This document shows, piece by piece, positions 19,048 to 27,269 of a DNA stretch of 64,000 nucleotides. Origin of the DNA: Cymbomonas tetramitiformis (lineage: Eukaryota; Chlorophyta; Pyramimonadophyceae; Pyramimonadales; Pyramimonadaceae); contig LGRX02024671.1 in NCBI GenBank assembly GCA_001247695.2, positions 62,001 to 126,000 on the forward strand, written 5' to 3'. Position 1 is the stretch's first letter. Every line of letters begins with the position of its first letter. The position numbers were made by a program, and so were the translations under genes. The notes under the pieces were generated by a model. It ran no database searches, was not told the origin of the DNA, and saw only the letters and a program-made list of their open reading frames with translations.

Positions 19048-19728
19048 CTACGCCGGACAAGCGCGAAAAGCTTGGAGACGCGTGTTGAGTTCGTTGTCGT
19101 CGGAGCTCGATACGAGCCAAGGCGCCAGGGCGGTCCGCGCGACGACTCGTGCTCGCTCTGACGAGGAGCTCGCTTCTCGGAAGCGCTTCCTGACGTACGT
19201 CAACTGCCTCGCGGTGAGCGCGCAGTGATCGATGTTGACGTCGCCCCCGCCCCTCAACGTCGCCGGTTCCGACTTCAGCACGCACGCCAGATGAGTGAAC
19301 GACTCGAATGGAGAGTTCGGGGCGCTTCCCTCGCGGGCACGAGCCACCACGAAATCTCGTTCCAGGCGCACGCGCTCGTCGCAGCGAGCGCACATGACGA
19401 CGGGACCGTTCCGTGTGTCCGCGTCCCTGCGCATGGTCGTCACGCGAAAGCTCGGAAGGCGAGGTTCCTGCAACTGGTCGAACACGGCGGTCAGGCGGGG
19501 CTGGTTGCAGAACCTGGATCGCGTTAGCTCCTCGAACACGGCCTCCCGCAACGAGGAAGGGGACTCGCGGAAACGATCGCGCACCACTTCGCAGCGATAC
19601 CGGTGCAGCTCCTCGTCGGAGGCCTCCGGCGGTGGCGGGGTCAGGACTCGAGCGACGACGCGAGGTTCGGCAATCGGAGCGGACGGTCTCGGCGTGGCGC
19701 CGACGCCGTCCTCCTCGACACGCTGCAC
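19048..19728 (-). CDS. Protein with PARP-type zinc finger
   Basis: 226 residues. Residues about 115-155 carry C-x2-C-x29-H-x2-C (CARC ... FTHLAC), the spacing of PARP-type zinc fingers (C-x2-C-x28-30-H-x2-C), which recognise DNA breaks. The FTHLAC end resembles the W/F-x-H-x2-C of that family. The rest is Arg-rich and acidic-poor, with no ADP-ribosyltransferase domain. It starts 20 bp after the stop of the RING gene at 19749 on the same strand, so the two are probably co-transcribed. A role in sensing or modifying DNA damage is inference. Confidence 0.65.
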   Translation of the reverse strand: MQRVEEDGVGATPRPSAPIAEPRVVARVLTPPPPEASDEELHRYRCEVVRDRFRESPSSLREAVFEELTRSRFCNQPRLTAVFDQLQEPRLPSFRVTTMRRDADTRNGPVVMCARCDERVRLERDFVVARAREGSAPNSPFESFTHLACVLKSEPATLRGGGDVNIDHCALTARQLTYVRKRFREASSSSERARVVARTALAPWLVSSSDDNELNTRLQAFRACPA

Positions 19729-19748
19729 GATACGGACCTCCGGTTGGA

Positions 19749-20210
19749 TCAGTTCGACATCGCCGCCTCGGTAAGACGGTGGGAAAGAGAAGGGTGAGAG
19801 GGAGAGAGGGCGCGCGCGAGGCGTCCTCGAGTCGTACCCGTGACGATGTTCGACACCGTCGTGCGCGTGCGCGAGGAAGAAGCGAGCACGAGCCGCACCT
19901 TTTTCAGGGTCGCCACGGCGTTTCGTTGTTGGTCCGCGCGCAAGTCCCGGATCTCCACCGAGTACGCGAGCGCCATACCTTCGCAGTACGCATTCGTGTC
20001 GACGTTCACCGACGGAAAGCTTCGACAGATCTTACGACAGTTCGGACAGGTGCGACTCGAGACTCGCCCGTCTCTGAAGAACCATTGCACCAGGCAGCAC
20101 GTGCAAAAGGTGTGTCCGCAAGCGAGCGTTCGTGGAGAGTTGAAGAGGCACTTGCACACGCTGCAGGTGTGATGATCCGTCGTCGCGACGGGTTGCGCGA
20201 GAAAGGCCAT
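19749..20210 (-). CDS. Small RING-finger protein
   Basis: 153 residues from ATG 20210, 109 bp downstream of a TATATATA box at 20319; the frame runs further upstream to 20480 through the promoter. An N-terminal C3HC4 RING is complete: CSVCKCLF, CGHTFCTCCL and CPNCR at residues about 15-65. It is probably an E3 ubiquitin ligase. The rest is Arg/Ser-rich. It is followed by the zinc-finger gene at 19048. Confidence 0.8.
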   Translation of the reverse strand: MAFLAQPVATTDHHTCSVCKCLFNSPRTLACGHTFCTCCLVQWFFRDGRVSSRTCPNCRKICRSFPSVNVDTNAYCEGMALAYSVEIRDLRADQQRNAVATLKKVRLVLASSSRTRTTVSNIVTGTTRGRLARALSPSHPSLSHRLTEAAMSN

Positions 20211-20318
20211 CTCGCGGCATTCGTGGACGAGTCGGGAGAGGGTGGTGCGGTCTCGATGATGCACGCGTGCTTTCGATCGAAGAGAGCTCTTGTCGGTTCG
20301 ACTGATCGCCTGTTGAGG

Positions 20319-20326
20319 TATATATA
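20319..20326 (-). promoter_or_regulatory. TATATATA box for the RING gene
   Basis: TATATATAC-like box on the minus strand about 109 bp before the start at 20210. The rest of the 504-bp gap to 20714 shows no supported gene. Confidence 0.5.
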
Positions 20327-20714
20327 CGCGTACGCGAGCGCACGGATCCTTTACACAAGGCGAACAATCGAAACACTTCGAAATGCGGCCCACGCGATAT
20401 CGAGAGAACCCTTGCATTTTCGTTGGGATCGTCCTCTTTTTTGTGCTCTGTCTTGTGCTGTGGGGTGCACTCGCGGACACTCAAGAGCTTCACCGTTCGA
20501 GCGCGGTGCTGTACGGATCGTTCATGCACATGTACTGAACTCGCCGATCGCGGTAACGAAGCGTGGAGCGATGTCACGAATAAGGGGACGCGATCTTTCC
20601 GTATAAGGCGCGTCGGTGCAGCAAAAGGAACACGCTTCTCGACAAAAATATTATCGTATAGACATGTTTAAGTTTGCACTACAAGCTACAGGATCCCGCC
20701 AGCGCGTCTCGCGC

Positions 20715-22277
20715 CTACACGCGGTACAAGCGCAAAAAACTGGAAATCTCCACTCGGCATATCGGACATGTGCACACTCGTTCCTTGTCCGCGCATTGCA
20801 AACAGAAGCACACGTGTCCGCACGGCACCACCGCGACCGCTTGTGGTTCGTGACAGCAAATGATGCACAGCTCGTGCTCCTTCTCGACTTTCACGGGCTC
20901 GACGGAGTCTCGCGCGAGCGGCCACGCGGTTGCGAGTAAGCCTCGCGACGGCTCCGCTCCGCCCCCGGCTTCCGCGTGGGCGGAATGTCCGACCGCGTCC
21001 GCGAAGGACCGGCACAAGGATGTAGCTCGCGTCGCAATTTGTGGATCATCGTCAGGCGAAGTCCTCGAAGGGGTCGGGGAACCACTCGGCCGCGAAGGTG
21101 CGGAAGCTATCGCGTCGGCGACCGACTCGTCGACGCGTTCGCCCGAGTCGGTCGTCTCGTCGGCTTCACGGACCGCCTTCGTCTCCGTTCGCGTCGTCGC
21201 CGCTCGGGCGGCTGATTTCGAAGCTCGCGGGTCGCCGCGATTTCCGCGTCCGGTGCGACTCTTCTTCCGTGTCGACGGCGCGGTCTCGTCGCCGAGGAGC
21301 TGCGAGGCCATCTCGTGACGACGTCGCGCGCGTAAGTGGAGCTCCTCGTGGAGCACGCGTTGTATGTCGCGTCTTCGGGTGTCCTCGCTGCTTTTAGGAT
21401 CCTCGACGGTATTGTACTCGTGGTTTCTTCCGGTCACGTATCGCGGAGCGATATCACCATTCTTCGTTTCCAGCTTGGTCAAGGGGGGGTGGGAACGCAT
21501 CATGCACTTCACGAGGTCAGCGTTGGCCACGAGCACCGCGACGGTGATGGGAGTTTCGCCGTGCGAGTCGAGACGCCGCAGCCACTCGTTGATCAGATCG
21601 TCCGCTCGCGTCTGATCCTTGCAGCAGTACGCCTGCCAAAGATCCGACATATGTTTCCACAGCGAGGAGGACTTGGAAGAAAGGGCGATTCGGTGCAGAA
21701 AATTTTGCTTGGTGGACGACTGCTCCTTCGGGTGGGATAGCCATTTGAAGGCTTCTCGTATCGGCACCTGACGCTTTTTGAGCAGGAGCACCAGGTGGAC
21801 AATACCGTTCGGCTCGTTCTGAAAACAGGATTCGTAGACGACGCTCAAGGACAACTGGTCGACTCGTTTGCCGTGCGCGGTGGCCTCGAACGGCTTGGTC
21901 GTGACGGTCACGTCTCCGCTGTAGTACACATCTACGCTGCCCTTCAAGATCGTCAGAGTGCTGCGAAATGGGCGCGAGGTCATCTGGTCGATGACAATCT
22001 CGTGGGACGTGTCCGCGTCGTACGTGAGGCGCGCGACGTCGGATGCGCGAGACTTTGTGAGGTCAGCCACGTTGTACTCGGTGTTCATCAGACCCACCCA
22101 CTCGCGCGTGCCTCGCCGTTTGCATCCCTCCGCCTCGTACAGCTCCACCAGCCGTTCGTCCTTGGCGAAGAGAGAGAGGCCCTCGTCGTAGACGCATCCA
22201 GTGCAATGGAAGTGCGTGTACGCGTGGGCGTGAAGATAGCAGGAGGAGGAAGAGCCCGGGAAGCCAAAATTTGACAT
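20715..22277 (-). CDS. Ankyrin-like protein with C-terminal RING (paralogue 1)
   Basis: 520 residues from ATG 22277, about 90 bp after a TATATATA box. The middle holds weak ankyrin-like helices (for example SHGETPITVAVLVANADLVK). It is followed by a disordered Arg/Ser/Thr region and a C-terminal C3HC4 RING of IAP/MDM2 type: CIICC, CGHVCFC, CPICR, ending about seven residues after the RING. It is paralogous to the protein at 39871 along most of its length (TKPFEATAHGKRV versus DKPFARSAHGINL). RING-at-the-end proteins usually act as E3 ligases that can dimerise through the tail. Confidence 0.8.
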   Translation of the reverse strand: MSNFGFPGSSSSCYLHAHAYTHFHCTGCVYDEGLSLFAKDERLVELYEAEGCKRRGTREWVGLMNTEYNVADLTKSRASDVARLTYDADTSHEIVIDQMTSRPFRSTLTILKGSVDVYYSGDVTVTTKPFEATAHGKRVDQLSLSVVYESCFQNEPNGIVHLVLLLKKRQVPIREAFKWLSHPKEQSSTKQNFLHRIALSSKSSSLWKHMSDLWQAYCCKDQTRADDLINEWLRRLDSHGETPITVAVLVANADLVKCMMRSHPPLTKLETKNGDIAPRYVTGRNHEYNTVEDPKSSEDTRRRDIQRVLHEELHLRARRRHEMASQLLGDETAPSTRKKSRTGRGNRGDPRASKSAARAATTRTETKAVREADETTDSGERVDESVADAIASAPSRPSGSPTPSRTSPDDDPQIATRATSLCRSFADAVGHSAHAEAGGGAEPSRGLLATAWPLARDSVEPVKVEKEHELCIICCHEPQAVAVVPCGHVCFCLQCADKERVCTCPICRVEISSFLRLYRV

Positions 22278-22364
22278 TTTGCGGAGTGTACGGGGCGCAC
22301 ACTTTTTTATGAGACCCGGTTTCGCGCAGCTCGCACAAAATGATCTCGTTGCGGAACCGGCGAG

Positions 22365-22374
22365 TATATATATG
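22365..22374 (-). promoter_or_regulatory. TATA box for the ankyrin-like/RING gene
   Basis: CATATATATA on the minus strand, about 90 bp upstream of ATG 22277. It adjoins the CGGCCGCCG repeats of the divergent PIF1 gene, so both promoter types meet in this 650-bp gap. Confidence 0.5.
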
Positions 22375-22481
22375 CAAGGGGCGGTCATCGAGCTCGCGCT
22401 CGGCGGCCGTCATCCTTGCACACGTCGACACTCGGCGGCCGTCGATCGGTTCAAAACGTGACCGTCTATCGTACAGTCGTA

Positions 22482-22693
22482 ACCATCGAAGCGTCGGCCG
22501 CCGTCGAGTCGTTTATCGATCGCCGTCGATTCGAAATCGGCGTTGAACGTAAGGTCGCCGCCGACCCGTTTTTCGGCGGCCGCCGTGACCATCGAAACGT
22601 CGGCCGCCGTCGAGTCGTTTATCGACCGCCGTCGATCCGAAATTGGCGTTGAACGTAAGGTCGCCGCCGACCCGTTGTTCGGCGGCCGCAGTG
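22482..22693. repeat. Two 106-bp tandem repeats with CGGCCGCCG cores
   Basis: Unit 1 spans 22482-22587 and unit 2 spans 22588-22693, with about six differences. Each contains CGGCCGCCGTCGAGTCG and a second GGCGGCCGC core near its end. Two further CGGCGGCCGTC elements lie at about 22411 and 22433. The array is between divergent genes (22277 minus, 22931 plus). No CATAAA box stands out after it. Confidence 0.85.
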
Positions 22694-22930
22694 ACCGCGG
22701 GCCTTTCGGCCTCGAGAAATGTCAGGTTTCGGCGGCGTCGACGATGAACAAAAAAGAAAAAAAATGTGACTCTTCCTATCGGAAGCGTGATATTCGAAGG
22801 CGCACGGCTGTTACGCTTGCCCCCTAGCGACGATGAGATAAAGCTCACCCCCGTCGCTCTCCCCCGTTTATCGATCGAATGTCCTGAAAGCGTGTGGCGC
22901 ATCCGCTGTGGGAGGGGCATCACGGACGAT

Positions 22931-24550
22931 ATGGCCGATAAGCGACTCGGAGTGAAGGACCTCAATCCGGCGCAGCAAGAGGCGTTGTGCACCCTGGTGA
23001 GCGAGGATCGGAACCTGTTGGTGCTGGGAGAGGCGGGCACCGGCAAGAGCGAGATAATCCGACTGGGGGCTCGGCTGTACACTTCGAACGTCGAACGACG
23101 GGGGCGTCGCGACGTGGGGTGCAAAATCACCGCCCCCTACGGCATGGCGGCCTCCAAACTCGAGGGCGACACGGTCGACACCCTCTTCCCCGAGCTGGTG
23201 AGACTGACCTGTACGAAAACCTGCGAAAGGATAATTCGCGCGAAGCTGAAGCAATCGCCGGATCTGGAGCGCTGGAAGCTCATTCGGTGCCTATGTCTGC
23301 TGGTGATCGACGAGGTGTCCACCCTCACTGCCACCAAGCTGCGGATGCTCGACGTGGCGTTCCGTGTGATACGCGGTTCGGCCACCTCCTTCATGGGCGG
23401 CGTTCGCGTGCTGCTTTGCGGGGACTTCCTGCAGCTCGATCCGGTGGATACCGATGAAAAACTGTACCTGCATCAGGTTATGAAGGAGGGGGCGTTTAAG
23501 CTCATCACGCTGACCGAGAACATGCGCCAGTCCGAAGGCCGCTTTCGCGACCTCCTGGGTCGCGTGCGCACCGCGAGTCCCACCGCGGAGGACGTCGAGC
23601 TCTTGACGTCCTTGAGCGCGAGCCGGCCGTCGGCGTCCTTGGCCTCCACCGACGCCCTGCAGATCTGCGGCACGAGGCTCTTCGCGAAGGAGCTGAACGC
23701 CACTCGTTTTCAGCGCCTCGACGAGAGCGAGCATCCCTTTCACGCGGTCGTGCGTTGGAGGGATGGGGAAGGCGACGCCTGGACGACCGCCAAAGTGCGG
23801 GATGCTGGGAGCGTCGCCGTTAAATCCGACTGGCTGAAAGATCAGCTCCGGGACCTGCGAAAGGAGGAATGCGTTCGCAGCACCGCGGACTGCGCGCTCA
23901 AAATCGGGGCTCGCGTGATGCTGAATCGCAATCTCTACGCGTACGCCGACCGGATGATGCGCAACGGGCGTGTCGGGACCGTCGTCGGCTTGAACCACCC
24001 GGAGGATGAGTTCGACACGGCGACGGAAGCCGTGCTGTCCCCGACCGCCTTCGTCGAGGTGCGCTTCGACGACGCCCCACACCGAGCGGTGCGGGTCGTG
24101 CCCGCGTTGCTGCGAAAGGCCAGAGGGCAGCTTGCGGCGGAAGTGTGGTGCATGCCGCTGATCCTCGCGTGGGCCGTGACCGTTTACAAATCTCAAGGCT
24201 GCGAAGTGGACCAGCTCGTGGCGAGGTGCGACGATCTCTCGTGTCCGAAGCAGGTGTACGTCGCGCTCTCGCGATGTCGAAAGCTCGAGGGCGTCGCTGT
24301 TGTGGGATTCGACGTGTCGTCCATCTGTCCGCTCTCGCCCGAGGACGCCGAATTTCATCGTTTCTTGGACCGGAACGAAGGGAGATGGGACTACAAGACG
24401 GGACTGCCGAAGGCTCGATCGGAAGCGGTCGCCCAGACGCGCGTCGACGGAACGCCGAGCGAAATTGGGCGAGGGAAGCGGCCTCCGAAGAGCGGCAAGC
24501 GGCAGAAGGAGAGCAAAAAGAAAGACGCAAAGAAGAGAAAACGCGGGTAG
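22931..24550 (+). CDS. PIF1-like DNA helicase (SF1B)
   Basis: 539 residues from ATG 22931, the only ATG of the frame before the first motif. Motifs appear in order: Walker A GEAGTGKS (~residue 35), Walker B VIDEVST (~125), CGDFLQLDPV, LTENMRQSE, and the C-terminal RecD-like TVYKSQG and YVALSRC, as in the PIF1 family. Such 5'-3' helicases act in replication restart, recombination and removal of DNA structures. The tail is strongly Lys/Arg-rich and may be nuclear-targeting. A 10-bp hairpin follows 18 bp after the stop. A frame at 22743 starting MNKKEKK is a different frame and probably leader sequence. Confidence 0.9.
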   Translation: MADKRLGVKDLNPAQQEALCTLVSEDRNLLVLGEAGTGKSEIIRLGARLYTSNVERRGRRDVGCKITAPYGMAASKLEGDTVDTLFPELVRLTCTKTCERIIRAKLKQSPDLERWKLIRCLCLLVIDEVSTLTATKLRMLDVAFRVIRGSATSFMGGVRVLLCGDFLQLDPVDTDEKLYLHQVMKEGAFKLITLTENMRQSEGRFRDLLGRVRTASPTAEDVELLTSLSASRPSASLASTDALQICGTRLFAKELNATRFQRLDESEHPFHAVVRWRDGEGDAWTTAKVRDAGSVAVKSDWLKDQLRDLRKEECVRSTADCALKIGARVMLNRNLYAYADRMMRNGRVGTVVGLNHPEDEFDTATEAVLSPTAFVEVRFDDAPHRAVRVVPALLRKARGQLAAEVWCMPLILAWAVTVYKSQGCEVDQLVARCDDLSCPKQVYVALSRCRKLEGVAVVGFDVSSICPLSPEDAEFHRFLDRNEGRWDYKTGLPKARSEAVAQTRVDGTPSEIGRGKRPPKSGKRQKESKKKDAKKRKRG

Positions 24551-24567
24551 TGAGGCGGCCAGCCCGT

Positions 24568-24595
24568 CGAGCGAGCGGACGCTTTCGCTCGCTCG
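24568..24595 (+). terminator. Hairpin after the PIF1 gene
   Basis: CGAGCGAGCG and CGCTCGCTCG form a perfect 10-bp stem with an 8-base loop, starting 18 bp after the stop codon. Placement fits a transcript-end signal, but this is inferred. Confidence 0.5.
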
Positions 24596-24747
24596 GAATC
24601 GAGACGGGCGAGCCCCTCCGGCTCCCCCCACGTAATTTTGCACGCATCGCGTAGATCCGAACCCCGAAACGTGTATTTTTAACGAAATTTCAATGTAGAG
24701 CGATCGCTTTTGACGCCCTGCCGCCCGCGCCGGTCGTTCGTTTTGAG

Positions 24748-25845
24748 ATGCTCGCTCCCGACAACCGGTCCATCCTCGCGCTCCAAGTCCCGGCGCGAGG
24801 AGTCGAATCTTCGTTTTCCGACGTGAAGATCCGCTTGCTGAGCGAAAACGACACATCCGTGGGGGAGTACTCCTGCCACCGTTTCGTGTTGGCGTGCGCC
24901 TCGACGCACCTCCGCGAGGTTTTTCACCTCTTTCCGGATGAACGGCGGTTCGATTTCCGATCTTTCGGAGTGCCAGAGTTCGAGACGCTGCTCGGGGTGT
25001 TGTACGGTTGCCACACCCTTTCGGAATCCGTTGCTCGAATATGCGAGAGGACGGAGAGCTTCGTGTCGCACTTCCGTGCGTTCGAGTACCTCGGATGCGA
25101 CGTTTTCGTCACGGCTTGCGCGAACAGTATTTTTGGCGTGATAACACGCGAGGTGTGTCGGTTCGTTCGCTCAGAGACCAGCCTTGTTCACGAGCTGCAC
25201 GCCCTGTGCGAAAGGCACGAAGTGCGAACTCTTCGGGTCACGGGCAAGAAAACATTTCGGCCACCGCGTAACGCGTTGACGCATCAACTCGTCGAGACGG
25301 TGAAGAACGACTTTTTGAACGTGCTGCACGCCCGGGAGTCTTGCGACGAACGCTCGGTGAGCAATTTTCGGCGTCTTCTGGCGCTGCCCTTTGTAAGTTT
25401 CGAGGACGTGGTGCATCGGGAGCATTCTGCCTCGTTCAAAATTTCCAGCGCTCTCCACTGGTGCGACGAGAAAAACAAACTGCGCGCGACGCGGGCGTAC
25501 CTGTCCCAGTTCTGGCTGTGGAATCGCGATGTGGAAACGAACGCGCGCCCGAAGTCCGCGACCGACCGATACGCCCCCACCGACGCGCTCTCTTGTCTGC
25601 GATGGCACATAAAAACCAACGCGTGGATGTTCGCGAACACGAACGGCACGTTTGATCGACGCCTTTGGCCCGTCGAAGTCTTGCTGGCGGTGGAGCTCGA
25701 CAAAGCGCGCGACGATTCCTCGGTGCGCGTCTCGCTCTACCCGAAGTACCGCGGATGCTTGCCCTTTTTCTGGGCAACCGTCGATGGACAGCGATCCTTT
25801 GGCGAATTCCTCGTTCAGGCGCACCTCAGCGAGACGATGCAGTGA
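24748..25845 (+). CDS. BTB/POZ-domain protein
   Basis: 365 residues. The N-terminal ~110 residues match a BTB fold: SFSDVKIRLL, then CHRFVLACASTHLREVF, a close fit to the 'H-x-x-vLa-x-S-x-x-F' signature. The middle resembles a BACK-like helical region (residues ~115-200). No kelch repeats follow; the C-terminal part is unrecognised. BTB proteins bind CUL3 and recruit ubiquitination substrates. It is the first plus-strand gene after PIF1, and its 3' end touches the promoter of the gene at 26005. Confidence 0.75.
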   Translation: MLAPDNRSILALQVPARGVESSFSDVKIRLLSENDTSVGEYSCHRFVLACASTHLREVFHLFPDERRFDFRSFGVPEFETLLGVLYGCHTLSESVARICERTESFVSHFRAFEYLGCDVFVTACANSIFGVITREVCRFVRSETSLVHELHALCERHEVRTLRVTGKKTFRPPRNALTHQLVETVKNDFLNVLHARESCDERSVSNFRRLLALPFVSFEDVVHREHSASFKISSALHWCDEKNKLRATRAYLSQFWLWNRDVETNARPKSATDRYAPTDALSCLRWHIKTNAWMFANTNGTFDRRLWPVEVLLAVELDKARDDSSVRVSLYPKYRGCLPFFWATVDGQRSFGEFLVQAHLSETMQ

Positions 25846-25849
25846 GTGC

Positions 25850-25918
25850 GACGGCGGCCGTCGTGGACCGTCGCCACGTGTCTCGGCGGCGGCCGCCGCG
25901 GTTTTCTCGAGTGTATAT
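25850..25918 (+). promoter_or_regulatory. CGGCCGCCG elements and TATA-like box
   Basis: GACGGCGGCCGTC and GGCGGCGGCCGCC elements lie at about 25850-25900, immediately after the BTB stop. GTGTATATGTG at 25911-25918 may serve as the TATA element, about 90 bp before ATG 26005. Confidence 0.45.
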
Positions 25919-26004
25919 GTGCTCCGCGAAGTGGGAATCGCTCATTCGGATGCAATTCCTTGCATCGACACACACCGGTCGGCGCCTTCAAACCCTCTCG
26001 CGCC

Positions 26005-26373
26005 ATGAGTGACGAGGACGCCTTCGCCGCGTACGACGAGCTGATTCGAGCGCACCCGGAGGTCACGAGCAAGGACGCGCCCAACGTGAAGCTCGAGCAT
26101 CGACTCATACACTTGCAGTGGAGCGAAGCCCGCGAGCTCGCTCTTCGACACATGGTGGCGCACTCCGTGCTCCGTGACTTCGAAAGCACGCTGTTGGTTC
26201 ACGCGGCTCCGAACGGACGCCTGGTGGAGGAGGAAACGGTCTGGCGGCACGCCAGAGCGTTCGTCGCGTGCTTTCACCTGATGGTCCTCGACGCGACGGC
26301 GAGAACGACGAACCCCTCCGATCCGCGCGACGAGGACTGCTGCATGTCGAGAGTGTGGAGCGCCATCGGTTAG
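26005..26373 (+). CDS. Small unknown protein (122 aa)
   Basis: ATG 26005 follows the promoter elements above. The protein is acidic and helical, with a Cys pair near the end (DEDCCMSRVW). No domain is recognised. The frame is open upstream into the promoter, but that part has the repeat core and is not expected to be translated. Confidence 0.6.
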   Translation: MSDEDAFAAYDELIRAHPEVTSKDAPNVKLEHRLIHLQWSEARELALRHMVAHSVLRDFESTLLVHAAPNGRLVEEETVWRHARAFVACFHLMVLDATARTTNPSDPRDEDCCMSRVWSAIG

Positions 26374-27269
26374 CGGAATTTACGATGTCGTCGACGGACC
26401 GCGAGGTTCCACCGGTCGGGTTGCGGGTTTGACAAAGGTGGAAGGCGTTCGGATGTGACGGCGCCCCTCGTCTGTAGACACGCGCGTGGTCACGAGGCCG
26501 CGCGCTCTCTTCGCCGAAAGGCTCGATGCGGGGATCGCTTCAACGATGAGACCGATGTTGAGCGCCGCGCGGCCTGAATTTGACGCCGAACTGTTTTGTG
26601 GTGTAAACTCGAATCGTAAACATCGACGAAGATAGTATAAATATACATTAACGTGCGCGCGCCGGTAGTAAGCAAGTTACAAAGCAAGTTTCGAGCGCGC
26701 GTTCGCCGGAATCGGTGCGCAAGGATGTCGGTATCCGTGCCTGTCGGAGAGTACCAAACGATGGAGCGTGAACAAAACGCGTCGGACAACGCGCAAGGCG
26801 ATGCCACGGCGAAACGTTGTCTAGGATCGCAAGCGACCACGACGCGCATGCCCTACTTTGGGGATCGAATCGCGTCATCCAAGGGAGTCGCGCACACCAA
26901 CTGAGGTGAGACTCGCACGCTCGGAGCGTTTCGTCGGCTCGCTCATCGCTCACGCCCCGAGTTCGTTTTTGCAGGCAAGTAGACGGGTCGCGACCTTCCG
27001 ACGCGACCTTCGCTCGCCGTGCATCGCTCCTCCGGTCGCTCCCCTCGCGAGAGGTTCGACCACGATGACTCCTCGCGGGACAACCGCCCTCCGACGAACC
27101 CGCGAGCGACGATCCCACACGAGCACGCCGCCGAGAAAATCACGAGACAGAAGCACTTCCGAGTGACGCGTGCCTTTAGGATTTCGCTGTAGGCTTTAAC
27201 GCGTCGATTAATGTTTTGTAATCGCTGCGCGTTCATCGTGTATCCCTTTGGCGAGCACGCCCACGGCCG
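26374..27269. other. 900-bp region with one weak small-gene candidate
   Basis: A TATAAATATAC box at 26636-26646 is followed 79 bp later by an ATG at 26725 opening a 59-codon frame ending at 26904. The peptide (MSVSVPVGEYQTMEREQNAS...) has no recognised domain, so it is only a candidate. The rest is GC-rich with no supported gene. Confidence 0.35.
26725..26904 (+). CDS. Possible 59-aa peptide downstream of a TATA box
   Basis: The only support is position: it starts 79 bp after a TATAAATATAC box, matching the spacing of other genes in the window. The composition is neutral and polar, with a single Cys and no membrane segment. It could be chance. Confidence 0.25.
   Translation: MSVSVPVGEYQTMEREQNASDNAQGDATAKRCLGSQATTTRMPYFGDRIASSKGVAHTN

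Noticed and set aside
23291..24856. A 521-codon minus-strand open frame opposite the PIF1 gene
   Set aside because: Antisense shadow of a GC-rich gene; the plus strand carries all helicase motifs.
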